Source: Cocos nucifera (taxonomy: Eukaryota > Streptophyta > Magnoliopsida > Arecales > Arecaceae). From it: a stretch of DNA of 64,000 bases. The notes under the pieces were generated by a model. That model was not told the DNA's origin. It worked only from the letters and a program-made list of their open reading frames with translations, and ran no database searches. This document shows, piece by piece, positions 40,301-52,444 of this stretch (position 1 is its first letter; each line of letters begins with the position of its first letter). Location: NCBI GenBank assembly GCA_006176705.1, contig QRFJ01000048.1, forward strand, positions 907,221 through 971,220, read 5' to 3'. A program made the translations under genes and the position numbers.

Positions 40301-43300
40301 ATGAATAATCATTGTCAAAAATGATGATGGATTTAAGATTGGCAATTTTTTCATGTTGGTGCTATGGGTTATTTTTAGTAATTGAGTTGTAGTTTTTATT
40401 AGGTTGTAAGTACAATTTATAAATAATTTAATCATTATGTAGTTTATCGCATGTTTCCTTTTTCATGCTTCAATATTATTTACTACTTTTATTTCAAATC
40501 CACCTAGATTAACAAAAATCCAAGTCAGTGAAATTTTCAACAAAGATCCACTAGTCAATTACCTAGAGGAGTTTATCTATTCCAAATGAATTCTAAAACC
40601 ACTAGATCACGCAACCAAATCTCAACAACCCCAGTGCACACCACTTCAATTGCTATGGCTATACCTCCTCCCCGCACCACCAAGTCCCATACCCCAAATC
40701 AACACCAATGATCTACCAGTCCTTCAAATAAGCCATCAATTTATCTTCACCGGCTCTTTTATTTTGTTTACCTGCATGCTTTTACCAGAGATTACCTATG
40801 ATGTATGTTCATCTTCAGATACCAAACTGGCATTTTGAGAAAAATAAAAAAAATAAACCAATTACCCTAGAAATGTAGGATAATTAAAAAAGTAGTCCAT
40901 AACCTATCAATGTTCTTTATATGAATTACAATGTTACAAATTCAAAAGTAGATCGTTGATAATATTATTATCCTACAGTATTGTTGATACATGCAGTCAA
41001 TTTTGTCAGTCCTACTAAAATCAAGTAAAGGTCAACCCTATCAAAACGAAGTGGTGGTGCTGGATGGCAAAGACGAAAAACAATCCATCCAAAGTAATTC
41101 TGCAAAATCTAATCATTTCAGATCCTTAATCCCTGGCTTGTGGATAAGGTATGTTGAACCTAATAGGTTCATCACCTCTTCATCTTTTTTAATTTTTTTA
41201 GAACAATTTTAAACTTATTCATTATTTCCTTTGCTGCTTAACTATATGACCACTAGATACTAATCATGCATTTAAGTAAGAGAAGTCCTACCTTATGCAA
41301 TGTAACAATCATGTGACAAGTTCTTTTTTATTTCCAAAGCTGTAATTTCAAAATGGAACACAAAAAAATTAAAAATATTTAATGGATCCTCATAATTAGG
41401 TACATTCAATTGTAAGTTCCAAATATGTTTTTACTTCTGGATGTTCATTCGCATGTATGTTTTAAAAGCGATAAGTGTGTGTTAGCCCCAGGCCTGGTTT
41501 TCGAGACACTACTGTGATGGCATTTGAGGACACTTAGACGCTCAGCATACCAAATGTCAATGTAAAATTTCTTAAAGCCTTCCAGTTCGAGACGTAAAGC
41601 CAGCCTCTAAGGCCTTTTGCATGAGGCCTTACTTCAATAGTAACCCTTGTGAATATGGGCACCAGGTACACATCCCCATGGATGCTACCCATATTTCCTC
41701 TGAAATGCATAGCATGTAACAGATATTGGTGTATGATATATGGCAAAATACCAAAATTTATGTAGCAAACAATGGGATATAATAGGAAAAAGTAAAGAGT
41801 CGATTAGTTGACAAAAAAGGAAAAGAAATACAACAGGAAAGACCAATCAGTGATTATTGCATAATACACAACAATAATGGTTTCTGTGAAACTGCATGAT
41901 TTTTTAAAATATGATAACGCCATTGTTTTCATTGCATTAAATTTCTTATTCCTTTAACAGTACTATCATTATGTCCACCTGAGGTTAAATCAAGAAGATA
42001 GTAATTTGATTTTTTTTTTAATTAATGTAATATGGACCTAATAGAAATATATCAGAGCACAATGGTTGATCTGAAAATTCAGTGAGAAAAAATGTTTCTG
42101 CACATGGTCAATTTGAATTTAAGTGCAATTTCATTATGTGATGAAGTCTCACTAAACTGAGCCCTTAGGTGGAGCACTGCCAAAAACAAATTACTTTTTT
42201 CAGTATAATCCAAATCCATTATCTAGTTCCTTAATTATAAATATAAGCTATGTGTGTGTGTGTGTGTAACTGAAAAAAGTACATGCAGAAAAACAAGTTG
42301 ATGTTAAAACAGCTGGCAGATGTATTACGTACAATTGTCACCAGTTCAGGTGAATGGAGAACTCACTCTAGATTTAATTTAATAAACTCAACTGATGCAT
42401 CCAAACATCTCTCTATACACTAAACAGACAAAAAAAAAAAAAAGGAGCGAAGATGGTTGGATAGGTGGGTACTAGGAGAAACAGAAGATCCAAACAGCTT
42501 TCCACTTGCCCTTATAAAGTAGTGACCTAGAAACTATAAATTTTGAACTAAAATATAAGAGACACTAAAATGTCAAATTTCTTCACTAAGGAAATTATGC
42601 CTGGTAATGATATTCCTTTCATTCAGAATATATTCAAATAGTTCTTGCGACAATCAAGATTATAAAAAAATAAAAAGAAAAAGAAGAATATATGCATCAT
42701 CACTACAGATCCTATATGTCATCTCAGCAAGTAAACTGCTTAAAAACACCAAAATATTTTGTCTGTTGTTCTTGCAAAATTTAAGAAAGTGTTTGGACTT
42801 TGGAGAGTTAATGATAGCTAATAAACATTGCCACTAGTGCAAGAACATTAGTAAAGAAGCTTGCAACCAATGTTCTGTTAACAAAAACATAACAATGAAG
42901 AATGATCTGTAGATATAACATTTTTGGCACTGTGAACTCCACATGCTCATCATGTGGAAGCAAAACTCAGAGCACACCTACCTTGATTGATTTTAATTTA
43001 CTTAAAAAATGGAAGAAATCCAAAGGACTAAATATTAATTGATTCGAAAGAGCACTTTTGCATATACTTCTCCAGTTCCTTGGACGTAAGCCTCATACCT
43101 AAATTCTGGTTTTAGTGATAGCACATAGCAACAAGGAACCAGCAGGTTACCGACATAGATGCCGCATCCCAGCAGCTCCCAGGCTAGGTGTCATAGGAGA
43201 ACTGAAGTAAGTTCCAATTTGAATTTTTTTCTTCTCTATTAGAAAAATCAGCATTATTATCATAAAATGACTTTCAATATATACATATTTTTACAGCAAT

Positions 43301-44057
43301 TTCTGTGTTGTTCTATTGTAAAAATCTTAAATGTTTAATTGTATGGAAGATAAATCTTTGGCCTTTGATTCAGTAATATTGCTTTTTCACATATCTTTTA
43401 CCAGATAGGTCCAATTTATAGGTGTTAGACTTCTCCAGCATATTGCCGATATGAATTAGCGACCAGGAGGCTGCAATCAAATTTGCAGTATATGATGATA
43501 TCGGATAGAGATAATAGGATGTTGCTGATGTGGCTGCCATTCTTGTACAAATGTTTGCCGATATGAATTAGTGACCAGGAGGCCACAATCAAGCTTGCAG
43601 TATATGATGAAATTGGATAGAGATAATAGAATGTTGCTGATGTGGTTGTCATTATTGTACAAATGTTGAAGAGGCTTCCAGCGTTAGGTTAGTTTTCTCC
43701 GACCCAACAAGCAAGAATTTAATTACCCTACTAAATCCCATTAGTGCCTCTCTACACATCAAAAAAAATAATAAGACAAGGAGACCAATATCTGAAGCAA
43801 AAAAATAAGTCTTGGTAGCGAAGAGCCACAAAAGAATAAAGAGACATATGAAACCAAGATCAAGTAAGGCATCTGGAATGTGAGAGAGGTACAACTCACC
43901 ATCTATACCTCATGCAGTAGCCGTTGATGGGGGCGGACTCGGGGACATCCTCGTTGGAGATGGAGTTGTCGGGGCGCCTCAAGAGCACATACGGCGTGAT
44001 CTCACAGCCAACGACGGGGATCTCCGAAGGAAGATGGACTCGCAGCACGCTCAGCAT
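34301..44057 (-). CDS. CCR4: CCR4-type poly(A) deadenylase (carbon catabolite repressor 4 homolog), eleven exons
   Basis: A catalytic subunit of the CCR4-NOT complex, which shortens mRNA poly(A) tails in the cytoplasm and processing bodies. Exons, all GT-AG and phase-consistent: 43909-44057, 37873-38629, 37278-37364, 37103-37186, 36943-37029, 36759-36845, 35170-35223, 34980-35071, 34772-34886, 34549-34699, 34301-34446. The product is 602 aa, the length of Arabidopsis CCR4-1. The start MLSVLRVHLPSEIP is the conserved plant N-terminus. Residues about 62-94 hold a Cys/His cluster (C62, H65, C74, C77, C90, C94), the MYND-like domain that plant CCR4 uses instead of the yeast leucine-rich repeats to bind CAF1. 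A Ser/Thr-rich linker follows, then the exonuclease-endonuclease-phosphatase domain from about 250. Its key residues are present: N257 (SYNIL), E302 (LQEV), D459/N461 (GDFNS), D549 (TVDYIFY), D586/H587 (SSDHL). The gene is intact. Intron 1 is 5.3 kb. Which paralogue (CCR4-1 or -2) is undecided. Confidence 0.95.
35782..36349. mobile_element. 568-bp Tourist-like MITE in CCR4 intron 6
   Basis: Ends GGCCCTACTTGAGATTGTTT (35782) and GCAATCTCAAATGAGGTC (to 36349) are inverted repeats of about 24 bp with four or five mismatches. TAA flanks both sides (35779-35781 and 36350-36352), matching the 3-bp TAA target duplication of PIF/Harbinger elements. The interior is non-coding and extremely AT-rich (ATAATATTATA words). 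It lies between the exons ending at 36759 and 35223. Confidence 0.8.
43445..43668. repeat. 112-bp tandem duplication in CCR4 intron 1
   Basis: GCCGATATGAATTAGCGACC at 43445 recurs as GCCGATATGAATTAGTGACC at 43557. Both copies run on through GATAGAGATAATAG.ATGTTG to TTGTACAAATGTT with about ten percent differences. Confidence 0.85.
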
Positions 44058-44188
44058 GCTTCCCTATCCTCAAATCCCTCGCTCCTAAGCCCAAACCCTA
44101 ACCCTAGCCCAAGAACCTCCTCCGACACCGACTTCTCGAATCCAATATTATCACCGGACCGGGGGCGGAAGTGGCGCGGATCCGCCAT
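44051..44188 (-). CDS. Upstream ORF in CCR4 leader, overlapping the main start
   Basis: A 45-codon frame begins at ATG 44188 in strong context (G at -3, G at +4: GTGATGG). Its TGA stop (44053-44051) lies inside the first codons of the main frame, overlapping the CCR4 ATG at 44057 by seven bases in another frame. The peptide starts MADPRHFRPRSG and includes GLGLGFGL, encoded by telomere-like repeats. If the transcript begins upstream of 44188 and the leader is unspliced, ribosomes translating this frame would pass the CCR4 start, so it should repress CCR4 translation. Whether it is transcribed is unknown. Confidence 0.4.
   Translation of the reverse strand: MADPRHFRPRSGDNIGFEKSVSEEVLGLGLGFGLRSEGFEDREAC
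44093..44101. promoter_or_regulatory. Telo-box motif in CCR4 leader
   Basis: AAACCCTAA, followed by CCCTAG, lies about 36 bp upstream of the start codon. Telo-boxes are known in promoters and leaders of plant genes tied to translation and growth and are bound by TRB/Pur-alpha-type proteins; function here is inferred. Confidence 0.45.
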
Positions 44189-44229
44189 CACCCGACCCTG
44201 GAATCCGCCAGGGTTGATCTTCCCAATCT

Positions 44230-44238
44230 AAACCCTAG
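44230..44238. promoter_or_regulatory. Second telo-box-like motif upstream of CCR4
   Basis: AAACCCTAG about 173 bp upstream of the start codon, a second telomere-like motif within 140 bp of the first. The stretch 44250-44600 beyond it is purine-rich on the + strand (pyrimidine-rich on the sense strand), as in plant leaders. Confidence 0.35.
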
Positions 44239-44777
44239 AATCAAACGGCTCGAATGCGAAGAAAACCAACAATAGATAAAACTCCCTCTTTGGAGAAACC
44301 CTGGCGCAGAAGACCTCTATCTCGTATCCCTCGGGCGATCGATCGCTCGATCGAAACCTTTGGAGAAGCGATAGAAAGACGCCGGGCGAAGGGATTCGAG
44401 GATTGGGAGGAGGGTGGAGGAAGGAGAAGGAGAGAGGAGGGAGGAGAAGAGAGGAGAAAGGTTAGGATTTTGAAGAGGAGGGGGTTGCCGTGCGATCGAA
44501 AGTGGGAGAAGCCGAGTAGGGGCGCCGCTGAAGTGTTTCTTCCGGGGGGGGGTTTGGGACTGGCGAGAGTTGCTCGCATGCTCGCTTTGGGGCGTCGTAT
44601 CCCCACGATTTAAATATAACTGTTTGAGTAGTTACATGTTTTTCCGTTTTTTTCTTACCTTATTTTTCTAGTTGTGAGGGATGTCAAGGAAGGTATGAGC
44701 TGATGGGTTCACCGAGGAAGAATGAAGGATGTGGTAGGCAGGGTTCAACGACAAGTGGAACAAAGAGGTGGTGGATT

Positions 44778-44792
44778 CCCCCCCCCCCCCCC
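44778..44792. repeat. Poly-C tract (15 C)
   Basis: Uninterrupted C run (G-rich on the other strand), about 720 bp upstream of the CCR4 start codon. Confidence 0.85.
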
Positions 44793-45564
44793 TCCTCAGT
44801 GTAATTCATAGTATATTCTTAAAAAAATATCTATTTTTGTAAGTAATGAGTTCCATGCATATCAAATTTACTTTAAGAAAATTAGTTCAACTTGCACCCT
44901 CAGAAAATCGGAATATTTCCATATATCTCCAATTTTGTTCTTCACAATTCATGATAATAACAACAAAAATTATTATGATTATCATAATGCGATGTGTGAT
45001 GTATTTATTTTGAGTTAAAGACTTTATATATCAGTATCCTTATGTGAGACTCAACCTTTTGTAGATAAGTGGGGTAGAATGCTTTAGTAAAACTTGAGGA
45101 TCTTACTGATATATATGTGAGTTCTTTTTTTTTTTTTGGAATGCCATTTTATTTTTTTATCGTTAGAGCAAATTGATTGATTTAATAAAAAAATTTTAAG
45201 AAAAAATTAATGAAACAAAAATGATAACTTTTGTCAATTGAATTTTATATGATTAATATCAAACATATAAGATTTTTTTTTTTCACGCAATGGCACCATG
45301 TTATATTTTAAAGTCATAATGATTGTTTTGTTTTAATTTAGAGCCTTTTACCATCACATCCCTCATGTTTGGAATTGATTCATGCTTACTATTAGAGATA
45401 AATGGTTGCTGGTGCTTTTTGGAGAGCATTGTCAAGGTATAGATAAAGTTAGTCATTTTGACAATTTTTGTAGATTAAAAAAAAAAAACTTGAATAAGGA
45501 TTGAAATTTAAAATAGAATTAATAGAAAAATAATAACTATTATTGGTGAAAACTCAAAATAAAT

Positions 45565-45889
45565 AAGTCTAAAACATAAAAGAATAAATTTTATTAAAAT
45601 ATAAGACTATTTATTTGCATAGTAATAAAAGGACTTATGTATGCAAGAAGAAATTGCATATGAATAAATTAAGAGTTGACAATGTGATATTTGAGTGGTT
45701 TATTTGACCTAAAATAGTACATGCAGTGTATATTAAGTCTAAAACATAAAAGAATAAATATTATTAAAATATAAGACTAATTATTTGCATAGTAGTAAAA
45801 GGATTTATGTATACAAGAAGAAATTACATGTGAATAAATTAAGAGTTGACAATGTGATATTTAAGTGGTTTATTTGACCTAAAGTACAT
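45565..45889. repeat. 170-bp tandem duplication
   Basis: AAGTCTAAAACATAAAAGAA at 45565 starts again at 45735. Both copies continue through GCATAGTA.TAAAAGGA and GAGTTGACAATGTGATATTT to TTATTTGACCTAAA with about five to seven percent differences. Confidence 0.85.
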
Positions 45890-48828
45890 AAGATAAATGA
45901 TCCTACTTATTTGGTATATATAGAGTTGATCTATGTGAATCTAGTTTGCTTTTTTTTTCATTGGATAGAATTTTTATTCAATACAAAATTCTGCATCAGT
46001 ATAAAGTTTAATAAACATTCTAGGTTTTTCTTCTAACAATAGGAAGGTTACCATGCCCGGAAACTTCAAACCATCCATTTCATTATTTGGGATCGATTGT
46101 ACAAAATAATGATGAGATAGATGAGCATCATTAAATGAGAGTTAATTGGAGGATGTGGAATAGGTGCTTCTAAAATATTATGTGATCCAGTAGGTATATA
46201 TCTTGAAGATTTTAAAAAAAGAAAATCTATGGAACAATAATAAGATCTACAATATTATATGATTTAAGATATTAGGCAGTGAAGAGAACTCATAAAAATA
46301 AATCAAGCATGGAAAAAAATAATGTTAAGATAGATGCATGGTAAAACTAGAAAAGATAAATTGATTGAAGTTTAATGTATCAGATGAGTTGTAGAAGTTG
46401 AACAGATTAAACAAAAAATGATAAAATATTGGTTAAGATGATATTTATGAACCACAAAGATCTAAAGATCTCTAATAATAAAAAGTACTTTAATTCATGT
46501 AAGAAATCATGGAAAAAAGAACGGAAGATTTGAGATAACATGAATCAAACTTGTGGCGAAATGTATCGAAAAGTTTGAAATAACATTAAAAATGGCACTA
46601 GATAGGAATATTAGGCTAACAATGATCCACAAAGATAACCATGGTTGCGGTTATACTAATTAGATACATGCGGTAATTTTTCTTAGCATACAATAAATAT
46701 TATATTATTGTTAAGGATAATAAATAATATAGTTTGCAAGCCTCCAATCTTAATTCTCAAGATCAGATACGAAACCATATTTATAAACAATTGAGAGGTA
46801 AAATCCTATCCAGGCGTATGAGATAGACTAGAGATGATGAGTATGAAAACTTATTAATTTTGTAAGGATACGAACATTATTTGTTAAAGTTTTAAATTAT
46901 GCGAGGAGTATAATTACTTACAAGTATACTATAATAATAATAGCTCCATATAACACATACAATAATTTTCTAGTAGCAAAATAAATTTTATCCGACGATG
47001 TCGGAGCAACAAGATCGTACATATTTTTTAAAAAACAAACTTATGCCCAATGAAGAGATGGATCAAAGAAATTAGAAATATAATTTGGTTTTTACTCCAA
47101 CTAAGCATCAAATCTCCCTAACTATGTTGGAACAAAAAGATAGGATCCAAAAAAAAAAAAAAAGCAGCAAAAAGAACAACATGTGGTTCATGAAGGGATG
47201 CATAGAGAAAATCACAATTACGTTCTTTTTTTTTTTTTTTGCCTTAGCTAGATATTTATTTTACACATGTAGAAAGTAGAAATTATACGAACCTAACAGT
47301 CAATATGTCAGCATTCATTCACGTTGAGATAAAAGAGAGATTTTATAAATATTTTTCCAAAGAGGAAATATCTCTACAAAAATAAATCAAACAAAATAAA
47401 GAATCTATTCACGGCTTGATTTTGCAATTGACAAGGATTTGATGAAATCTATGAGTGACTATGATGTTGAATTCCCACATTAGATATCCCGTTCCATCTT
47501 TGACTGGGTTAGGTGATACAAGGCTTATAGGAGCCCTATCTATATCCTATTAGAAAGAGTCCATCTTAAATTTGAAACATTCTTCTACAAATTAAATCTA
47601 ACAATTTTTTGGACAAAAATATACTTCACTAATTGATTGAAGAGCTACTACATCTTCATTATTCAAGCGTCAAATACAAATCAAATATAACCATAACTCT
47701 CTCATACTCATATATTTTAGGTGGCATCAGTGTGCGGGCAAATCAACTATTTATTTTAAAAAAATCCGATCCTTATCCTAGTGTATTAAAGTCCCGTCAA
47801 CTCGAAGAACCTGGAAAGGGAGCATCTGCGTGTCTCCGTGGTGGTACAAATCTAACATTTTCCTTCGAGAAAAAGCATAAATCTAACCTTTATTTCCTTT
47901 CTTTTTTTATGATTTCACTTTTTTTAATAAACTTTTTTAATGAGAAAATTAATGGAATAAAAGTTGATATCTTACCTTTTTTTTTTTTTTTTTTTTTTTT
48001 TTAGAGGATGCTGATTTCACCGGCTAGAAACTCGGTGCTGGCACACATGACTTGGGTTGGGTTCAGTTCCTGTCTTCACCCAATTTAGGCCAAGCTTTCT
48101 CTGAAAAAGAAGGTCAAAAAAAAAAAAAAAAAAACCCTCTTTAGCATGAACCATCATCATATATATACTGGTTACCTACCTTTCATCTCCACCATAGACT
48201 AATAGTGTTTATTTACAATTTAATTGAGAGATATATCTCAAAAAGAAAATAGTTTGATCATATAATAATTAAATATTTATATATAATTCATGATCATGAT
48301 ATTTAGTTGATGTATTTTTGGACGTGCATCACACATGCTTGGTTTCTAGTTTCATAACATCTGTTTCCTAGACCACATCCCTTCGAGTCAAACCTTTCTC
48401 CTTCCAATGATGATCTGCAAAATTTTACCAAAATAAAAAATTAAAAAAAAAATGATGATTGCAAAAGATTCTAAAGAATCCTATGATATAAGGATTATGA
48501 CAAAAATGATAGATTTTAATTCTCCATCAAAAATGATTTTTTTTTTTTTTAAAAAAAAGATTGATCACATCTGATTTCTTTTTCTTTAGACTTTTTTCTT
48601 GGATTAGATCAACCTCGTGGACCTTTTTAACGATCCCTTACGAAAGGTCTCAACTAAATCCTTTGACCATCATCTACAACCTGCTTCCATATTTGTTCCC
48701 CAAATACATTTCCTGTCATTGAAAGTATGCATCAAATATCATAAAGAATTCTACAACAGAATATCATAAAGAATTACAGAACAAAGAAGATGGATGGATT
48801 CAATGGAACAGGTCAGACCAATGATCTT

Positions 48829-50403
48829 CTAAGCCTCTAATACCACAACCTTTGCTGCAGCCACATTAGTTGATTGTGAGCTTGCATTCTTCAGCAACGG
48901 ATGTGGTGGGAAGCAACATGGTATAACCAATGCCATCACCAAACAGAGAAGACCTGCAATTCCTACCCACCAAGCATCACGCGGAATCCTCAGCATTAAC
49001 TCATCACATACTGTGTAAAGAAGAGAATATTATAATAAGAATAAAATCAAGAAAACACATGAGGAAAAAAAGAAAAAAAAAAAAAGAGAACTATTCTGCA
49101 ACTAGTACAGAGACATTAAGAGAGGTGATCTTATAAATAAAAAACGGTTAAGGTCATATTTCCTAGATTTTGCATTCAGCCAGGAAATAATACACGAGTC
49201 AATATCCAGCACAGACTTAACACCCACCTAAATTGGCGTTGCATACATGGCAGCTCAGTTTATGGTGAGTTGGTGACTAATATTTTACACCAAAAAATAT
49301 TTGGAAACAGTTGTCTGCTGGAACTGTGTGTGTTCACCCCCAACCGCAGGAAAGACCTGTTCCAAGATCAAGAAAAGAAGACCCACTCCACCAGATGATA
49401 ACAATAAAATACCTATTTTGCTGGACTTGGTGAATAAATGGTATAGAAACAAGTCATGGATTGTTCTACTGTTTTAACAACAGAAAGCACTTATTGAGCC
49501 ACCTACATCATCTGATTTCATCTACGATCATCAGCATCTTATTTGTCTCATGCTCTCTGGAGATGCACACACGCTGGTGCACATTCTCCTTTCTTCCGAA
49601 AGCACATAATTTATAACCAGAATTTGACATCCAACCCGTTGGAGTTTCTTGATTTCTCTTAATTGCTATCTTCTTTCTCCTTTGCTAATAAGTTAACGAA
49701 GTCAATTAAGAACAATTTGTTTATTGAAAATTACATACACACCAAGCAATGTTATCTATGCTGGAATAGCTGAAAAAAAAATGAAAGGCTATGTGAAATA
49801 CCATAACCTTCTCAGCTAAGTTATAAACTAATACGAATTTTGAAGTATTGCTGTTACTTCAAATTATTGTTGCTGCTTATTATCATTTATATGGATGGGT
49901 TACAAAAATATTTTCAAGTTCATTTCCTCTTGATCATCCAATCAGTTTAATTTTACACATTGAACAAACTTCACAGGATTCTTAATTAGTCAAGTTACTT
50001 TGCCACTGAAGATTGCAGGAAATGCGGCCTTAGCAATATAACCCTCGAGGAGATTGATTACCAGCCTATACACTAGTCTCTTCATAAAAGTATCAGCAAT
50101 ACTTTCAGACTGAATTAACTCTAAAGAACATTTGTGGTCGTTTTGTAATTATTTAACCTCAGGCATTTGCCTTAATCTTTACAACATGTCATTCATTCAC
50201 GAACCTAGATGTTGTAGCTCAGTTGTTTATAAACAGATATAGCTGATATTGGCATGTCCGATAAATAATAGTTTATGATTACCAAGCAAATCAGGTGGCC
50301 TTCGGGCCACCTTCAAAGCACGTAGGTTTTCCCGCATCATGTAGAGAGTAAGAAAGCTTTTCTTCAAACACATGCCTGCTGATTGCTTTGGTTTCATCAC
50401 CAT
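48829..50403 (-). CDS. Candidate 3' end of an unrecognised membrane-protein gene (two exons)
   Basis: I do not recognise this gene. A last-exon-like segment at 48829-49010 follows a good acceptor (CTTTACACAG) and encodes about 59 residues ending in TAG. It includes one hydrophobic, probably membrane-spanning stretch (WWVGIAGLLCLVMALVIPCC). Upstream, 50283-50403 is open in a frame reading MVMKPKQSAGMCLKKS and ends at a plausible donor (CTTG/GTAATC). Joining the two keeps phase 1 intact, which chance would allow one time in three. No upstream exons were found before the retrotransposon at 52445, which may have separated them, and no family match comes to mind. It could equally be non-coding. 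Confidence 0.2.
50294..50311. other. Perfect 7-bp hairpin with TTCG loop
   Basis: GGTGGCC-TTCG-GGCCACC is a perfect stem closing on a TTCG loop, which on RNA from the + strand would be a UUCG tetraloop. No T-run follows, so it is not terminator-like, and its surroundings are AT-rich nuclear DNA. Confidence 0.5.
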
Positions 50404-52444
50404 CCTGGTTCAAATCTATACTGTACCCTTCAAGTTCGGTAAAGCATATCCAGTACCATCCTTTTTTTCTGAGTATTTCATTAAAGAATTCAAGTGACAA
50501 CAGTCAGACCAATCAGTGTAACTATTAAAGTCTTCCAAATAAGACAGATATTTGGTAGATTGACTATTATAAAATGCATCAAATGTCCCATAATGTGAGA
50601 GTCATGAAGTACTGCTGCATTGATTTTCACTGTTTTGATACAAGGGTCTTACATGGTATGATTAAGTTATAGATTTTTTTAATAGCCTTTTCTGTGCCGC
50701 CCATTTTCTTGGATGTTATAGCATCACACATACTATAATCAAATCCTTCATGTCAAAATGACTTGAGATTCTTTACCGGTACATTTCTGTGTTTGCCCCA
50801 GTTTTACAGAATTATATAAATATAAACAAAGAACCATGGTTTCACAATTCAGAACCTAAATGTATATGAAGGATATAAGATTCATCCATCATACATCCAT
50901 GAGATGGTATTACCTGTTCAAATTTCTAATGCCACTGTTTGAGTGTTTGCTTAAGCATGCGTAGGAATTTCATTGATCTGTACACTTTATATTCCTTGCC
51001 GAGTAAACTAAAAAAAAACAACTGTTAGCTGGTATAACTTTCTTCAACCTACTCTCACTAGGAAATGCAGTCCTTTCATCCATTTTATGGATCCTGAGGT
51101 GATAGATGGAGGCAAACATAATTAACACATAGATAGTGGTTCCCCTGATAACAGGACAATAAGTATCACAAATGTTAGTGCTTTCATACTCCCTAAGCCC
51201 CTAAGCTAGTAATCAAGCCATGCAATTTTCATCAGAACCAATGTTCTCATTATTTTACAATATCCATTTTCAGCCCTTAGTCATATACAGGAGGTAAATT
51301 AAATGAAACTTCTTTTATAATATGGAACTCTTGCAGTAGCGATGCTCCAAAAATTGGTATCCTCACAGGACTCAAGGATTCAACATCCATACAAATTATG
51401 GGTCCATTTCCTATCAAATAGTTGGAAAAGCCGGAAGAGTATTTTCAATTTGGTTTATTCCTTCAAGTCCTAGTCTCAAGTTTATGTTTACCTTCAGGCA
51501 TGCCGGTTATTTCGTTTGAAGTACTTTATCTATCTTAACCTTCATATCTTGTCAAAGAATATTGCATCTCTTGATGCAAATGTCATATTGACCTATCTTA
51601 CATCTATAAGCTGAAAAATTTTAGGCAAAGCATAAAATGCAAATACACAGTTGAGGACTTGATTCTTACTTTTGGTTGGTGGAACATCAATCAGGATCAG
51701 ACTGCTCCTTAAGAATCTTAGATCAAGTTTCCTCCACTTTCAGAATTTATTGTGTGACATGGTTTGTTCTCTGCTGAAAATCTGATTTCTCTCTCACCAA
51801 CCACATTAGATTAGGGTGCACAAATAAGCAAGGTTTCACAGGTCATGCTGAAGTCCTTACAAAGGATGGTGTTTATTGGCATGCATTCCTCTATTAGAAT
51901 AAAAACTCATGATATTTCTACTTTGCTAGTCCATACTTGAGCCTTCTAGATTGGAAATTGTCTAAAGTTTTGTTCTTACCATGAATTAAATATATAACAA
52001 ATTTTAAGGCAATAATGTCCTAACAAAATGTCAAAAACTTCCTCTACTAATAGTGTTTTTCATGTGATAAATATCACTATTTTATTTTTTTTAACATTTT
52101 TTTTTTAATTTTCTCTCATGACTAGTGTAGAAGGAATTTGAGTTTTGATTTGTGAGTTCTTAATTTTCATTATGCATTTGTGTTCACACATTCTATAGGC
52201 TCATACCTAACTCACATTGTTTCTGCACCGAAGAAAAAAAAAAAAAAAAAACAATGACACTATCAATTGAAGACTCATAGACAATAACAGAGTTTAAGCT
52301 AACTGGCAAACTATATAATATATAATTCACCCTTCTTACCTGAAATAAACATATATATAAATATATTATCCTGGAAATAAGACTGTCTTGATCACTAAAA
52401 CCGTATTGGACAAAATAAGACTGTTCATATACTTGTTCAAGAAC
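50404..52444. other. Intergenic stretch left of the retrotransposon
   Basis: AT-rich sequence with homopolymers (for example A-tract at about 52233-52251). No gene, RNA gene or repeat of note was recognised. Confidence 0.5.

Larger units (their letters stand above)
44610..48828. other. AT-rich intergenic stretch
   Basis: No gene found. Contains a poly-C run at 44778-44792, a 170-bp tandem duplication at 45565-45889, long T tracts (about 45125-45138, 47226-47240 and 47978-48002) and A tracts. Scattered short open frames have no exon context. Confidence 0.55.

Noticed and set aside
44241..44613. Two overlapping opposite-strand frames of about 120 codons upstream of CCR4
   Set aside because: They are purine/pyrimidine-skewed leader and promoter sequence without domains. 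The conserved CCR4 start is downstream, at 44057.
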